64,000 nt of DNA from Streptomyces malachitofuscus (GTDB lineage Bacteria; Actinomycetota; Actinomycetes; Streptomycetales; Streptomycetaceae), in contig NZ_BMUF01000001.1 of assembly GCF_014650055.1 (NCBI RefSeq), positions 186,001 through 250,000 of the forward strand. The letters run 5' to 3'. The position numbers were made by a program, and so were the translations under genes. Within the stretch, counting starts at the first letter, position 1. Every line of letters begins with the position of its first letter. This document shows positions 26,173 to 34,569 of this stretch, one piece after another. The notes under the pieces were generated by a model. The model had not been told where the DNA came from. It was given only the letters and a program-made list of their open reading frames with translations, and did not search any database.

Positions 26173-27126
26173 GTGTTCGCTGCAGAACGTCGCCAATTGA
26201 TCCTCGAAATGGTGCGAGCGAACGGGGCCGTGTCGCTCCGTGAACTCGCCCGCGTCGTCCAGACCTCCGAAGTGACCGTACGGCGGGACGTGCGCGCGCT
26301 GGAGGCAGAAGGACTCCTCGACCGCCGACACGGCGGTGCGGTACTTCCGGGCGGTTTCACGCGAGAGTCCGGTTTTCCGCAGAAGTCTCATCTCGCGACC
26401 GCCGAAAAGACCGCTATCGCCGACCTCGCCGCGAACTTCGTGGAAGAGGGCGAGGCCATCGTGGTCGGCGCGGGTACCACCACGCAGGAGCTGGCCCGCC
26501 GGCTCGCCCGGGTGCCCGGGCTGACCGTGGTCACCAACTCCCTGCTGGTCGCCCAGGCGTTGGCCCACGCCAACCGGGTGGAGGTCGTGATGACCGGCGG
26601 TACGCTCCGCGGTTCGAACTACGCCCTCGTCGGCAGCGGTGCCGAACAGTCCCTCCAGGGACTGCGGGTGTCCCGTGCGTTCCTCTCCGGCAGCGGTCTG
26701 ACCGCCGAGCGGGGCCTGTCCACGTCCAACATGCTGTCGGCGTCCGTCGACCGGGCGCTGGTGCAGGCCGCGGCGGAGGTGGTGATCCTCGCGGACCACA
26801 CGAAGCTCGGTACGGACACGATGTTCCAGACGGTGCCGACGGATCTGATCACGCGGTTGGTGACGGACGAGCCGCCGGCGCATGACGATCGTGCGGGAAC
26901 CGAGTTGCAGGCGCTGGCGGACCAGGGCGTGCAGATCGCTGTCGCGGGGGCGCCGGGGGGTTCCGCGGGCGCGGGGGGTGAAGGGCCGCCGTCGGCACGC
27001 CAGCGCCGGGATGTGCCGCTGCCGGGGCCTCGGCGGCAGGGGCCGGGGCTGCGGGCAGCTGTGGCGCTGGGCGCGGCGGAGCAGGGGGCTGAGCGGGCGC
27101 GGGTCGCGGATCTGCGGCGACGCTAG
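26173..27126 (+). CDS. DeoR-family transcriptional regulator
   Basis: A 317-residue regulator. N-terminal DeoR helix-turn-helix at 3-58 (ERRQLILEMVRANGAVSLRE, VVQTSEVTVRRDVRALEAEG, LLDRRHGGAV); sugar-phosphate-sensing domain at about 75-235 with EEGEAIVVGAGTTTQELARR and the loops TNSLLVAQAL, MTGGTLRGSN and LADHTKLG. About 60 Gly/Arg/Ala-rich residues follow, beyond the usual 250-residue end. GTG 26173 lies seven bases after TACTGT, so the mRNA may be leaderless. It is the nearest regulator to deoC and PNP and a candidate for the CTACGCGCGTAG sites, but nothing in the sequence proves that. Confidence 0.88.
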   Translation: MFAAERRQLILEMVRANGAVSLRELARVVQTSEVTVRRDVRALEAEGLLDRRHGGAVLPGGFTRESGFPQKSHLATAEKTAIADLAANFVEEGEAIVVGAGTTTQELARRLARVPGLTVVTNSLLVAQALAHANRVEVVMTGGTLRGSNYALVGSGAEQSLQGLRVSRAFLSGSGLTAERGLSTSNMLSASVDRALVQAAAEVVILADHTKLGTDTMFQTVPTDLITRLVTDEPPAHDDRAGTELQALADQGVQIAVAGAPGGSAGAGGEGPPSARQRRDVPLPGPRRQGPGLRAAVALGAAEQGAERARVADLRRR

Positions 27127-27347
27127 CTGCTGGCCGCTGGCCGCTGGCCGCTGGGCGCGCGGTGCGTGTGGGTGGGCTCTGTCGGAACCGGCGCCTGGCC
27201 GCTGGCCGCGTGAGTGTGGGCCGGGGGTGGTTGCGCAGCCCGGTGCCGCAACGCCGGCCGCGTGGATGGCGGCCGGGGGGTGTTCGCGCAGCCCGGCGCT
27301 TGCGGGGTGCCGTCGCGCCCACCCGTGCCGCCCAGCGGCACGACTGC

Positions 27348-27424
27348 CCGCGGGAACGCGGGAGCGGCGGTGCGGCGGGCCGCGGGAACGCGGGAACGGC
27401 GGCACGGCGGGCCGCGGGAACGCC
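27348..27424 (+). repeat. 32-bp tandem repeat, about 2.4 copies
   Basis: Units start at 27348, 27380 and 27412 with CCGCGGGAACGCGGGA; the second differs from the first at a few positions and the third is partial. Confidence 0.85.
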
Positions 27425-27433
27425 GACGGCCGG

Positions 27434-27608
27434 GAGGGGGCGGGGTGGGGGTGTTCGCCCGCAGTGGCTGGCGCGTCCGCGCCGCGCAGCTCTACCGAGA
27501 AACGCAGTCGCGCCAGTCCGAGGACGGACACCCCCGGCCCGGCCCCGCACCACCCACCCACCGTGGGCGCTACCCAAGCCCCACCCCACCGACAGTTGCG
27601 CCGCAGGC
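27434..27608 (-). repeat. Dispersed intergenic repeat A, copy 2 (inverted)
   Basis: Read on the minus strand it carries the same ordered landmarks as copies 1 and 3: TGCCTGCGGCGCAA, GGTGGGTGGTGCGGGGCCGG, GTGTCCGTCCTCGGACTGGC, and GACGCGCCAGCCACTGCGGG. The inner loop is diverged. Confidence 0.9.
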
Positions 27609-27617
27609 ATACGACCA

Positions 27618-27646
27618 CCGGCCGGATCCGTACAGGACCCGGCCGG
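27618..27646 (-). terminator. Terminator hairpin after accA2
   Basis: CCGGCCGGATCC and GGACCCGGCCGG pair with one mismatch around a five-base loop, 19 bases beyond the accA2 stop. Confidence 0.75.
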
Positions 27647-27664
27647 GCGGCGGCGCGTAAAACG

Positions 27665-29437
27665 TCAGTCCTTGATCTCGCAGATCGCCGCGCCGGACGT
27701 GACCGACGCCCCCACCTCCGCGCCCAACCCCTTGATCGTGCCCGACCGGTGCGCGTTGATGGGCTGCTCCATCTTCATGGCCTCCAGGACGACGACCAGG
27801 TCGCCCTCCTTGACCTCCTGCCCCTCCTCCACGGCGATCTTCACGATCGTGCCCTGCATCGGAGAGGCCAGCGTGTCGCCCGAAGCCACCGGCCCGGACT
27901 TCTTCGCCGCCCGCCGCTTCGGCTTGGCGCCCGCCGCCAGCCCCGTACGGGCCAGGGACATCCCCAGCGACGCCGGCAGCGAGACCTCCAGCCGCTTGCC
28001 GCCGACCTCGACGACCACCGTCTCGCGGCCCGCGTCCTCCTCCGCCTCGGCATCCACCGCGGCGGCGAACGGCTTGATGTCGTTGACGAACTCCGTCTCG
28101 ATCCACCGGGTGTGCACCGTGAACGGATCCGCCGAACCGGTGAGTTCCGGAGCGAACGCCGGGTCCTTCACCACCGCACGGTGGAACGGGATCGCCGTGG
28201 CCATGCCCTCGACCCGGAACTCCTCCAGCGCCCGAGCGGCCCGCTCGAGCGCCTCCTGCCGCGTACGGCCGGTGACGATCAGCTTCGCCAGCAGCGAGTC
28301 CCACGCCGGACCGATGACCGACCCGGACTCGACGCCCGCGTCCAGCCGCACACCGGGCCCCGACGGCGGGGCGAACGTCGTGACCGTGCCCGGCGCCGGC
28401 AGGAAGTTGCGCCCCGGGTCCTCGCCGTTGATGCGGAACTCGAACGAGTGGCCCCGCAGCTCGGGGTCGTCGTACCCCAGCTCCTCACCGTCCGCGATGC
28501 GGAACATCTCCCGCACGAGGTCGATCCCCGCGACCTCCTCGGTCACCGGGTGCTCCACCTGAAGACGCGTGTTCACCTCGAGGAACGAGATCGTCCCGTC
28601 GAGACCCACGAGGAACTCCACGGTGCCCGCACCGACGTAACCGGCCTCCTTCAGGATGGCCTTGGACGCCGAGTACAGCTCGGCCACCTGCGCGTCGGAC
28701 AGGAAGGGCGCCGGAGCCTCCTCGACCAGCTTCTGGTGCCGCCGCTGCAGCGAGCAGTCACGCGTGGACACCACGACCACGTTGCCGTACTTGTCGGCCA
28801 GGCACTGCGTCTCCACGTGCCGCGGCTTGTCGAGGTACCGCTCGACGAAGCACTCGCCCCGCCCGAACGCGGCAACGGCCTCGCGCACGGCGGAGTCGTA
28901 CAGCTCCGGCACTTCCTCCAGCGTCCGGGCGACCTTCAGACCACGCCCGCCGCCACCGAACGCGGCCTTGATGGCGATCGGCAGCCCGTGCTGCTCGGCG
29001 AAGGCGACGACTTCCTCCGCGCCGCTCACCGGATCGGGCGTACCCGCCACCAGCGGAGCACCCGCACGCTGGGCGATGTGCCGGGCGGCGACCTTGTCGC
29101 CCAGATCGCGGATCGCCTGCGGCGGCGGGCCGATCCAGATCAGCCCCGCGTCCAGTACCGCCTGCGCGAACTCGGCGTTCTCGGAGAGGAAGCCATAGCC
29201 CGGGTGGACGGCGTCCGCACCCGACTCACGCGCGGCCTTCAGCACCTTGTCCATGTCGAGGTAACTGGTGGCCGGAGTGTCACCGCCCAGGGCGAACGCC
29301 TCATCCGCGGCGCGGACATGCAGAGCGTCCCGGTCCGGGTCGGCGTAGACGGCAACGCTCGCGATTCCGGCATCCCGGCAGGCCCGGGCAACGCGGACAG
29401 CGATTTCGCCACGGTTGGCGATGAGCACCTTGCGCAC
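27665..29437 (-). CDS. accA2: Acyl-CoA carboxylase alpha subunit (biotin carboxylase + BCCP)
   Basis: Carboxylates its own biotin with bicarbonate and ATP for transfer to acetyl- or propionyl-CoA by a beta subunit. The 590 residues match S. coelicolor AccA2. The N-terminal biotin carboxylase ([23 protein letters not shown]-grasp loop [12 protein letters not shown], catalytic [15 protein letters not shown]) is followed by a BCCP domain ending with the biotinylation site EAMKM and a conserved tail. GTG 29437 has AAGGAGG upstream. The partner beta subunit PccB and epsilon subunit are at 31.2-33.1 kb, and BirA at 33.2 kb would biotinylate it. Confidence 0.95.
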   Translation of the reverse strand: MRKVLIANRGEIAVRVARACRDAGIASVAVYADPDRDALHVRAADEAFALGGDTPATSYLDMDKVLKAARESGADAVHPGYGFLSENAEFAQAVLDAGLIWIGPPPQAIRDLGDKVAARHIAQRAGAPLVAGTPDPVSGAEEVVAFAEQHGLPIAIKAAFGGGGRGLKVARTLEEVPELYDSAVREAVAAFGRGECFVERYLDKPRHVETQCLADKYGNVVVVSTRDCSLQRRHQKLVEEAPAPFLSDAQVAELYSASKAILKEAGYVGAGTVEFLVGLDGTISFLEVNTRLQVEHPVTEEVAGIDLVREMFRIADGEELGYDDPELRGHSFEFRINGEDPGRNFLPAPGTVTTFAPPSGPGVRLDAGVESGSVIGPAWDSLLAKLIVTGRTRQEALERAARALEEFRVEGMATAIPFHRAVVKDPAFAPELTGSADPFTVHTRWIETEFVNDIKPFAAAVDAEAEEDAGRETVVVEVGGKRLEVSLPASLGMSLARTGLAAGAKPKRRAAKKSGPVASGDTLASPMQGTIVKIAVEEGQEVKEGDLVVVLEAMKMEQPINAHRSGTIKGLGAEVGASVTSGAAICEIKD

Positions 29438-29809
29438 GATTGAGGCTCCCTCCTTGAAACAAGCCGAGTTTAGGGACTGCCGACACGGCACTTCGACCCA
29501 TCCCCTGTGGTGAGCTTGCCCACACGGAGCGTGATACGGGGCTCGCTCGACCCGCGAAATCCCTTGTCGCACCTCGGTACGCAGGACTCCTCCCGGAAAC
29601 CCTAGCCGTCCTGTGTGGTCAAGGTCTCTGTAAGAGCGTGCTGCGGCCCACTCCGTTTCTTTGTGGAGTCCCTACGAATGGCCCAATGATTCTTTGCCCT
29701 CCGCAGAACCCTTGTACCGAGGTTTACCCTCCCCCAGACTCTTAACGAGCTGGGGGGACCCCCATGTAGCCTTCGCGTCGGCCCGAACATACTCGGGGTA
29801 ACCACAGTC
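29438..29809. other. 372-base divergent promoter region of accA2
   Basis: Holds a -10-like TAAACT for accA2 on the minus strand (29467-29472), a hairpin with arms TCCCCCAG/CTGGGGGA (29730-29758), and AT-richer sequence than the surroundings. I can assign no operator and see no gene. Confidence 0.6.
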
Positions 29810-30343
29810 GTGCTCGAAAGTGGGTGGGGGCCGGTGCTGCGCAGACCGGTGGCGTGGGTCGTGGCGCTCGTGCTGTTCGCCGAGGCGCTCGGCATCGCGG
29901 CGGTGAACTGGTTCCTGGGCGTCGTAGTCGACCGGCAGGACATGTCGCTGGCGGGCCTCGACCCGCACATGATGTCGGTGTCGTCGAAGGCCGGCGGAGT
30001 CGTCTTCGGACTCTACTTCGCGCTGTGCGGCCTGGTGGCCCTGCTGGTCGCGCTGCGCGACCGGGCGCCGGCCGGCTTCGGCCGGATGCTGCTGATCAGC
30101 GCCGCGGTGGTGCACGGGCTGCTGGGCGCGTTCGCGTGGGGGCTGATCGGCTGGACCGCGTTCCTGTACATGGTGGTCGTACTCGGCCTCGTCGTGTTGC
30201 TCCTGATGACGTACGACGGCCGCCCGGACGAACCCGCCGGCACCGCATCGCAAGGCGGCGCCGGCGGTCCCGGCGATCCCGTCGGTACCGATGGCACCGA
30301 CGGCTCTCCCGTCACCCCTCCGGCGGCGCCCACAGTTCCGTGA
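29810..30343 (+). CDS. Integral membrane protein of unknown function
   Basis: A 177-residue protein with four hydrophobic segments at about 13-35, 58-80, 90-110 and 115-135 ([74 protein letters not shown]). A Gly/Asp/Pro/Thr-rich cytoplasmic-type tail of about 40 residues follows. No known domain. The start is GTG 29810. Its last 32 bases overlap the maf gene on the other strand, so the two messages are antisense at their 3' ends. Confidence 0.75.
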   Translation: MLESGWGPVLRRPVAWVVALVLFAEALGIAAVNWFLGVVVDRQDMSLAGLDPHMMSVSSKAGGVVFGLYFALCGLVALLVALRDRAPAGFGRMLLISAAVVHGLLGAFAWGLIGWTAFLYMVVVLGLVVLLLMTYDGRPDEPAGTASQGGAGGPGDPVGTDGTDGSPVTPPAAPTVP

Positions 30344-30932
30344 TGCCGACGCCCAGTTCGGCCAGCAGACGGCGGACGAGGGGCAGGCTGATGCCGATCA
30401 CATTGCCGTGGTCGCCGTCGATGCCGTCGATGAAGGGCGCCGAGCGGCCGTCCAGGGTGAAAGCTCCGGCCACGTGGAGCGGTTCGCCTGAGCGCACGTA
30501 GGCGGCGATCTCCTCGTCGGTGGGGTCACCGAAGCGGACGACGGTGGAGGCGGTGGCGGAGCTGTAGCGGCCGCTGAGGGTGTCGTAGACGCAGTGGCCG
30601 GTCTGGAGCATGCCCGCGCGGCCGCGCATGGCCTTCCAGCGGGCGGTGGCCTCCTCGGGGTCCGCGGGCTTGCCGAGGGCCCGGCCGTCCAGCTCGAGGA
30701 CCGAGTCGCAGCCGATGACGAGCGCACCCTTGACCTCGGGCTTCGCGGCGACGACGGACGCCTTGGCCTCGGCCAGGGCGAGGGCCAGTTCGGCGGGGGT
30801 GGGGGCGGTGACGGCGTCCTCGTCGACCCCGCTGACGACCACCTCGGGGGCCAGTCCGGCCTGGCGGAGCAGTCCGAGCCGGGCGGGGGACTGTGAGGCG
30901 AGCACGAGACGGCGGCGCGGGTGATCTGTCAT
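30312..30932 (-). CDS. Maf-like nucleoside triphosphate pyrophosphatase
   Basis: A 206-residue Maf protein that hydrolyses non-canonical or modified NTPs to the monophosphate. The signature [19 protein letters not shown] is at about 9-27. The catalytic [14 protein letters not shown] follows near 75-90, then the [20 protein letters not shown] strand and the [14 protein letters not shown] segment near 165-178. ATG 30932 gives the expected N-terminus. The 3' end overlaps the convergent membrane-protein gene by 32 bases. Confidence 0.93.
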   Translation of the reverse strand: MTDHPRRRLVLASQSPARLGLLRQAGLAPEVVVSGVDEDAVTAPTPAELALALAEAKASVVAAKPEVKGALVIGCDSVLELDGRALGKPADPEEATARWKAMRGRAGMLQTGHCVYDTLSGRYSSATASTVVRFGDPTDEEIAAYVRSGEPLHVAGAFTLDGRSAPFIDGIDGDHGNVIGISLPLVRRLLAELGVGITELWAPPEG

Positions 30933-30963
30933 GCGGTCAGCGTATCGACGCCGCCCGGATGCC

Positions 30964-31092
30964 TCACCTCACGCCGATCACGAGCATGGCGAGCACCATG
31001 GCCAGAGCCATCAGAACGCCCAGCCGCCGCAGCATGTCCTGCGTGTCACGCAGTTCCTTGGGCGGCTCGTTCTCGGGGTCGGACCACAGCAT
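30964..31092 (-). CDS. mmpB: 42-residue membrane protein, MmpB-like
   Basis: A very short gene between maf and accE: a charged N-terminus ([18 protein letters not shown]) and one membrane helix at about 24-41 rich in Met, Ala, Leu and Val, ending GVR. The sequence matches what I remember as the streptomycete morphogenic membrane protein MmpB. A 16-bp perfect palindrome lies 36 bases upstream. Codon composition is normal and the frame is conserved-looking, with the pattern charged head, TM, short tail. The name is from memory and less certain than the gene itself. Confidence 0.7.
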   Translation of the reverse strand: MLWSDPENEPPKELRDTQDMLRRLGVLMALAMVLAMLVIGVR

Positions 31093-31127
31093 GCCACCAG
31101 CGTCGCGTTGTGCCGGCGGAAGGCGCC

Positions 31128-31143
31128 TGAGTACGCGTACTCA
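31128..31143. promoter_or_regulatory. 16-bp perfect palindrome upstream of the 42-residue gene
   Basis: TGAGTACGCGTACTCA lies 36-51 bases before the ATG at 31092, in the gap towards accE. Its symmetry and position suggest an operator or activator site for the small membrane-protein gene. Confidence 0.7.
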
Positions 31144-31207
31144 ACTTGGCAGGGGGTGAGGCAGGGCGTGGAAAGCGGGTGGAGGCGGGGCGTGGAAGCG
31201 GTCGGCG

Positions 31208-31240
31208 CGACGGGCCGTACCCCACGGGTACGGCCCGTCG
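31208..31240 (-). terminator. Terminator hairpin after accE
   Basis: CGACGGGCCGTACCC and its complement form a perfect 15-bp stem with a three-base loop, three bases beyond the accE stop; it ends the pccB-accE transcript. Confidence 0.9.
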
Positions 31241-31243
31241 TCG

Positions 31244-31453
31244 TCATGCGCCCGGCCAGTACGTACGCGACCACGACGCCGGCCCCGGCTGGGGCAGCGG
31301 GTGGGCGGCGATGCGGGACGGGTCGGACCAGGAGTCACGGGGTGCGGGCGCGCCGGACGGCACGGCGGACGCCGCCGCGGCGCGGGCCCGGACCACCGCC
31401 AGTGCGGCGGCCAGCTCCTCCGGGGTCGGGTTGCCCCGTACGACCTTGATCAC
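31244..31453 (-). CDS. accE: Acyl-CoA carboxylase epsilon subunit
   Basis: A 69-residue protein with the epsilon-subunit start IKVVRGNPTPEELAAALAVV, then Ala-rich helix and a C-terminal SWSDPSRIAAHPLPQPGPAS, followed by W-x-R. These small subunits bridge alpha and beta subunits of actinobacterial acyl-CoA carboxylases and raise activity. GTG 31453 has AAGGAG six bases upstream and lies 19 bases after pccB, so the two are co-translated. Confidence 0.92.
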   Translation of the reverse strand: MIKVVRGNPTPEELAAALAVVRARAAAASAVPSGAPAPRDSWSDPSRIAAHPLPQPGPASWSRTYWPGA

Positions 31454-31472
31454 AACGGCTCCTTACAGGTCT

Positions 31473-33062
31473 CTACAGGGGGATGTTGCCGTGCTTCTTC
31501 GGGGGCAGGCTCTCGCGCTTGGTGCGCAACTGGCGCAGCCCGCGGACGATGTGACGGCGGGTGTCGGACGGCATGATCACCGCGTCGACGTAGCCGCGCT
31601 CGGCCGCCACGTAGGGGTTGAGGAGGGCGTCCTCGTACTCCTGCATCAGCCGGGCGCGGGCCTCGTCCGGGTCCCCCGATTCGGCGATGGTGCGCCGGTG
31701 CAGGATGTTGACGGCGCCCTGCGCGCCCATGACAGCGATCTGGGCGGTGGGCCAGGCCAGGTTGAGGTCGGCGCCCAGGTGCTTGGAGCCCATGACGTCG
31801 TACGCGCCGCCGAACGCCTTGCGGGTGATCACGGTGATCAGCGGGACCGTGGCCTCGGCGTAGGCGAAGATCAGCTTGGCGCCGCGGCGGATGATGCCGT
31901 CGTGCTCCTGGTCCACACCCGGCAGGAAGCCCGGGACGTCGACGAACGTGATGACCGGGACGTTGAAGGCGTCGCAGGTCCGCACGAAGCGGGCCGCCTT
32001 CTCGGACGCGGTGATGTCCAGACAGCCGGCGAACTGCATCGGCTGGTTGGCGACGATGCCGACGGGGCGGCCCTCGACGCGGCCGTACCCCGTGAGGATG
32101 TTGGGCGCGAAGAGGGGCTGGGTCTCGAAGAACTCGCCGTCGTCCAGGACATGCTCGATGACGGCGTGCATGTCGTAGGGCTGGTTCGCCGAGTCCGGGA
32201 CGATCGTGTCGAGTTCCCGGTCCTCGTCGGTGACCGTCAGGTCCGCCTCCTCCGGGAAGGCCGGGGGGTCGGAGAGGTTGTTGGACGGCAGGTAGGAGAG
32301 GAGCTGCTTGACGTACTCGATCGCGTCCTTCTCGTCGCCCGCCATGTGGTGGGCCACGCCGGAGGTGGCGTTGTGGGTGCGGGCGCCGCCGAGTTCCTCG
32401 AAGCCGACGTCCTCGCCGGTGACCGTCTTGATGACGTCCGGGCCGGTGATGAACATGTGGCTGGTCTGGTCGACCATGATCGTGAAGTCGGTGATCGCGG
32501 GGGAGTAGACCGCACCGCCCGCGCACGGGCCGACGACCAGGCTGATCTGCGGGATCACTCCGGAGGCGTGGGTGTTGCGGCGGAAGATCTCGCCGTACGC
32601 GCCGAGGGAGGCCACGCCCTCCTGGATACGGGCGCCGCCGGAGTCGTTGATGCCGATGACGGGACAGCCGGTTTTGAGGGCGAAGTCCATGACCTTGACG
32701 ATCTTCTGGCCGTAGACCTCGCCGAGGGCTCCGCCGAAGACGGTGAAATCCTGGGAGAAGACGGCGACCGGGCGGCCGTCGACGGTGCCGTAGCCCGTGA
32801 CGACGCCGTCGCCGTAGGGGCGGTTGGCGTCGAGGCCGAAGTTGGTGGAGCGGTGCCGGGCGAACTCGTCCAGTTCGACGAAGGAACCCTCGTCGAGCAG
32901 GAGGTCGATCCGCTCACGCGCCGTCAGCTTGCCCTTGGCGTGCTGCTTCTCGACGGCGCGTGCGGAGCCGGCGTGCGTCGCCTCTTCGATCCGACGCTGA
33001 AGATCCGCGAGCTTGCCCGCGGTCGTGTGAATGTCAGGCTGCTGCTCTTCCGGCTCGGACAT
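31473..33062 (-). CDS. pccB: Propionyl-CoA carboxylase beta subunit
   Basis: A 529-residue carboxyltransferase with two crotonase-fold halves. The N-terminal acyl-CoA site includes [20 protein letters not shown] with oxyanion loop glycines, and [18 protein letters not shown]. The C-terminal biotin site includes [19 protein letters not shown] and [12 protein letters not shown], then [15 protein letters not shown]. It makes methylmalonyl-CoA from propionyl-CoA, a polyketide extender unit, together with AccA2 and AccE. It shares a 110-base divergent promoter region with birA. Confidence 0.95.
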   Translation of the reverse strand: MSEPEEQQPDIHTTAGKLADLQRRIEEATHAGSARAVEKQHAKGKLTARERIDLLLDEGSFVELDEFARHRSTNFGLDANRPYGDGVVTGYGTVDGRPVAVFSQDFTVFGGALGEVYGQKIVKVMDFALKTGCPVIGINDSGGARIQEGVASLGAYGEIFRRNTHASGVIPQISLVVGPCAGGAVYSPAITDFTIMVDQTSHMFITGPDVIKTVTGEDVGFEELGGARTHNATSGVAHHMAGDEKDAIEYVKQLLSYLPSNNLSDPPAFPEEADLTVTDEDRELDTIVPDSANQPYDMHAVIEHVLDDGEFFETQPLFAPNILTGYGRVEGRPVGIVANQPMQFAGCLDITASEKAARFVRTCDAFNVPVITFVDVPGFLPGVDQEHDGIIRRGAKLIFAYAEATVPLITVITRKAFGGAYDVMGSKHLGADLNLAWPTAQIAVMGAQGAVNILHRRTIAESGDPDEARARLMQEYEDALLNPYVAAERGYVDAVIMPSDTRRHIVRGLRQLRTKRESLPPKKHGNIPL

Positions 33063-33151
33063 CGGGATGCGGCTCCCTGCCTGCTCAAAAGGGGGGACGG
33101 TTACTCATCCGTAGCGTAGTGGGGGGCCTTCCGTTCGGCAGTGCGGTGTTT

Positions 33152-33168
33152 CCCACACCTAGTGTGGG
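33152..33168. promoter_or_regulatory. Inverted repeat overlapping the birA promoter
   Basis: CCCACAC-CTA-GTGTGGG spans a -10-like TAGTGT (33160-33165), which lies seven bases before the birA ATG. It sits in the 110-base gap to pccB, so a protein bound here could act on both. Confidence 0.6.
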
Positions 33169-33172
33169 TTGC

Positions 33173-34060
33173 ATGACGCCCCGAGATGACTCTGAATCCT
33201 CCCGATCCGCCCGCAGCCGGTGGTCCGATCTGGACCGGCCTCCGCTCAATGCCTCCGTGTTGCGTCGGGGGCTGGTGCGGGAGGGGGCTCTGTGGCGGGA
33301 GGTGGAGGTGGTGCAGCGCACCGGGTCCACGAACTCCGATCTGGTGGACCGGGCTGCCGAGGGGGAGGTCGGGGAGGGGGTCGTTCTCGTCGCCGAGGAG
33401 CAGACCGCCGCGCGGGGGCGCCTCGACCGGCGGTGGACCGCGCCGGCTCGCTCGGGGTTGTTCTTCTCCGTGCTGCTGCGTCCTGCCGAGGTGCCGGTGG
33501 CGCGGTGGGGCTGGCTGCCGTTGCTGACCGGGGTCGCGGTGGCGACCGGTCTGTCGCGGGCCGCGGGGGTCGATACGGCGTTGAAGTGGCCCAACGACCT
33601 GCTGGTCACGGTGGGGGGAGAGGAGCGGAAGGCCGGCGGAATCCTGGCGGAGCGGGCCGGGGACGACGGGGTGGTGATCGGTGTCGGGATCAACGTCAGC
33701 CTGCGGGCCGATGAGCTGCCCGTGCCCACTGCGGGGTCGTTGGCGTTGGCGGGGGCGGTGAGCACGGACCGGGATCCGCTGCTGCGGGCGATGCTGCGGT
33801 CGCTGGAGGAGTGGTACGGGCGGTGGCGGGCCGCGGGTGGGGACGCGGGGGAGTGCGGCTTGCAGGAGACGTATGCGGCGGGGTGCGCGACGCTCGGGCG
33901 GGTGGTGCGGGCGGAGCTGCCGGGGGACCGGGCCGTGGTGGGGGAGGCCGTGGCGGTGGACGGCGACGGGCGGCTGGTTCTGGCCACGGAGACGGGCGTG
34001 CAGGAGCCGGTGGGGGCGGGCGACATCGTCCACCTGCGGCCCGCTCCGGGCAGGGGTTGA
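33173..34060 (+). CDS. birA: Biotin--[acetyl-CoA-carboxylase] ligase
   Basis: Activates biotin as biotinyl-AMP and attaches it to the EAMKM lysine of AccA2. The 295-residue chain has the ligase signature TAARGRLDRRWTAP near 82-95, the catalytic strand ALKWPNDLL near 138-146 and KAGGILAE near 153, then GVGINVSL and a C-terminal SH3-like domain. There is no N-terminal helix-turn-helix of the E. coli type, only a Ser/Arg-rich leader of about 20 residues, so it is a monofunctional ligase. The ATG is seven bases after TAGTGT, consistent with a leaderless mRNA. Confidence 0.94.
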   Translation: MTPRDDSESSRSARSRWSDLDRPPLNASVLRRGLVREGALWREVEVVQRTGSTNSDLVDRAAEGEVGEGVVLVAEEQTAARGRLDRRWTAPARSGLFFSVLLRPAEVPVARWGWLPLLTGVAVATGLSRAAGVDTALKWPNDLLVTVGGEERKAGGILAERAGDDGVVIGVGINVSLRADELPVPTAGSLALAGAVSTDRDPLLRAMLRSLEEWYGRWRAAGGDAGECGLQETYAAGCATLGRVVRAELPGDRAVVGEAVAVDGDGRLVLATETGVQEPVGAGDIVHLRPAPGRG

Positions 34061-34238
34061 CGCCTGCGGCGCAGCCTTCCCTCCGGTGGGGGTGCGCGTA
34101 GCGCCCACGGTGGGTGGGTGGTGCGGGGCCGGGGCGGGGGTGTCCGTCCTCGGACTGGCGCGATTGCGCTTGTTGGTGGGGGTGCGGGGCGCGGACGCGC
34201 CAGCCACTGCGGGCGAACACCCCCGTCCCGTCCCCTCT
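34061..34238 (+). repeat. Dispersed intergenic repeat A, copy 3
   Basis: Begins CGCCTGCGGCGCAGCC directly after the birA stop and shares the ordered landmarks of copy 1, including GTGTCCGTCCTCGGACTGGC and GACGCGCCAGCCACTGCGGG. It ends near GCGAACACCCCC, which can pair with GGGGGTGTCCG. Confidence 0.9.
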
Positions 34239-34569
34239 CGCAGACCGGCGGCTCTCCGCCGCTTCCGCGGGCAGTCGTGCTGCTGCCGCCATCCGCGGGC
34301 AATCGTGCCGCAGGGCGGCACGGGTGGGCGCGACGGCACCCAGCTTGCGCCGGGCTGCGCAACCCACCCCCGGCCCACATCGGCGCAGGGCGCCTGCAGT
34401 ACGCCGGGCTGCGCGAACACCCCCGGCCCACAGCCACACCGGGCACCCGCAGACGAACGGAGCGCCAACGCACCCCCGGCTCAACCTAACGGAGTGAGCT
34501 GGCGCACACCTGCCGTAGAGTTGAGCGCGGTCGATACATGGCCGTGGCAGATCGGAAGGGCAGCAACGC
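34061..34569. other. 509-base gene-free gap filled by repeats
   Basis: Bases 34061-34238 are repeat A copy 3. Bases 34250-34450 carry two GCGGGCAGTCGTGC-like pieces and two GCGCCGGGCTGCGC-type units. The last 100 bases are the cyclase promoter, with a -10-like TAGAGT at about 34515. Confidence 0.75.

Larger units (their letters stand above)
27127..27664. other. 538-base gene-free gap between convergent genes
   Basis: Contains short tandem CTGGCCG copies just after the deoR stop (27128-27200), two inverted GCGCCGGGCTGCGC-type units (27219-27300), a 32-bp tandem repeat (27348-27424), repeat A copy 2 and a terminator for accA2. No gene recognised. Confidence 0.75.

Noticed and set aside
27348..27424. 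Tandem 32-bp repeats considered as a CRISPR array
   Set aside because: The units are contiguous with no spacers, and no cas genes are in the window.
27127..27610. Possible extension of repeats into a coding gene or insertion sequence
   Set aside because: No transposase-like frame, no target-site duplication and no terminal inverted repeats of IS type; only short structured repeats.
29730..29758. Hairpin in the accA2 upstream region as a riboswitch
   Set aside because: It is a simple 8-bp stem of a kind common in Streptomyces gaps and lies almost 300 bases from accA2; no riboswitch consensus was recognised.
31146..33119. 657-codon plus-strand open frame opposite pccB
   Set aside because: Val/Asp/Gly-rich shadow; pccB on the other strand has all carboxyltransferase motifs.
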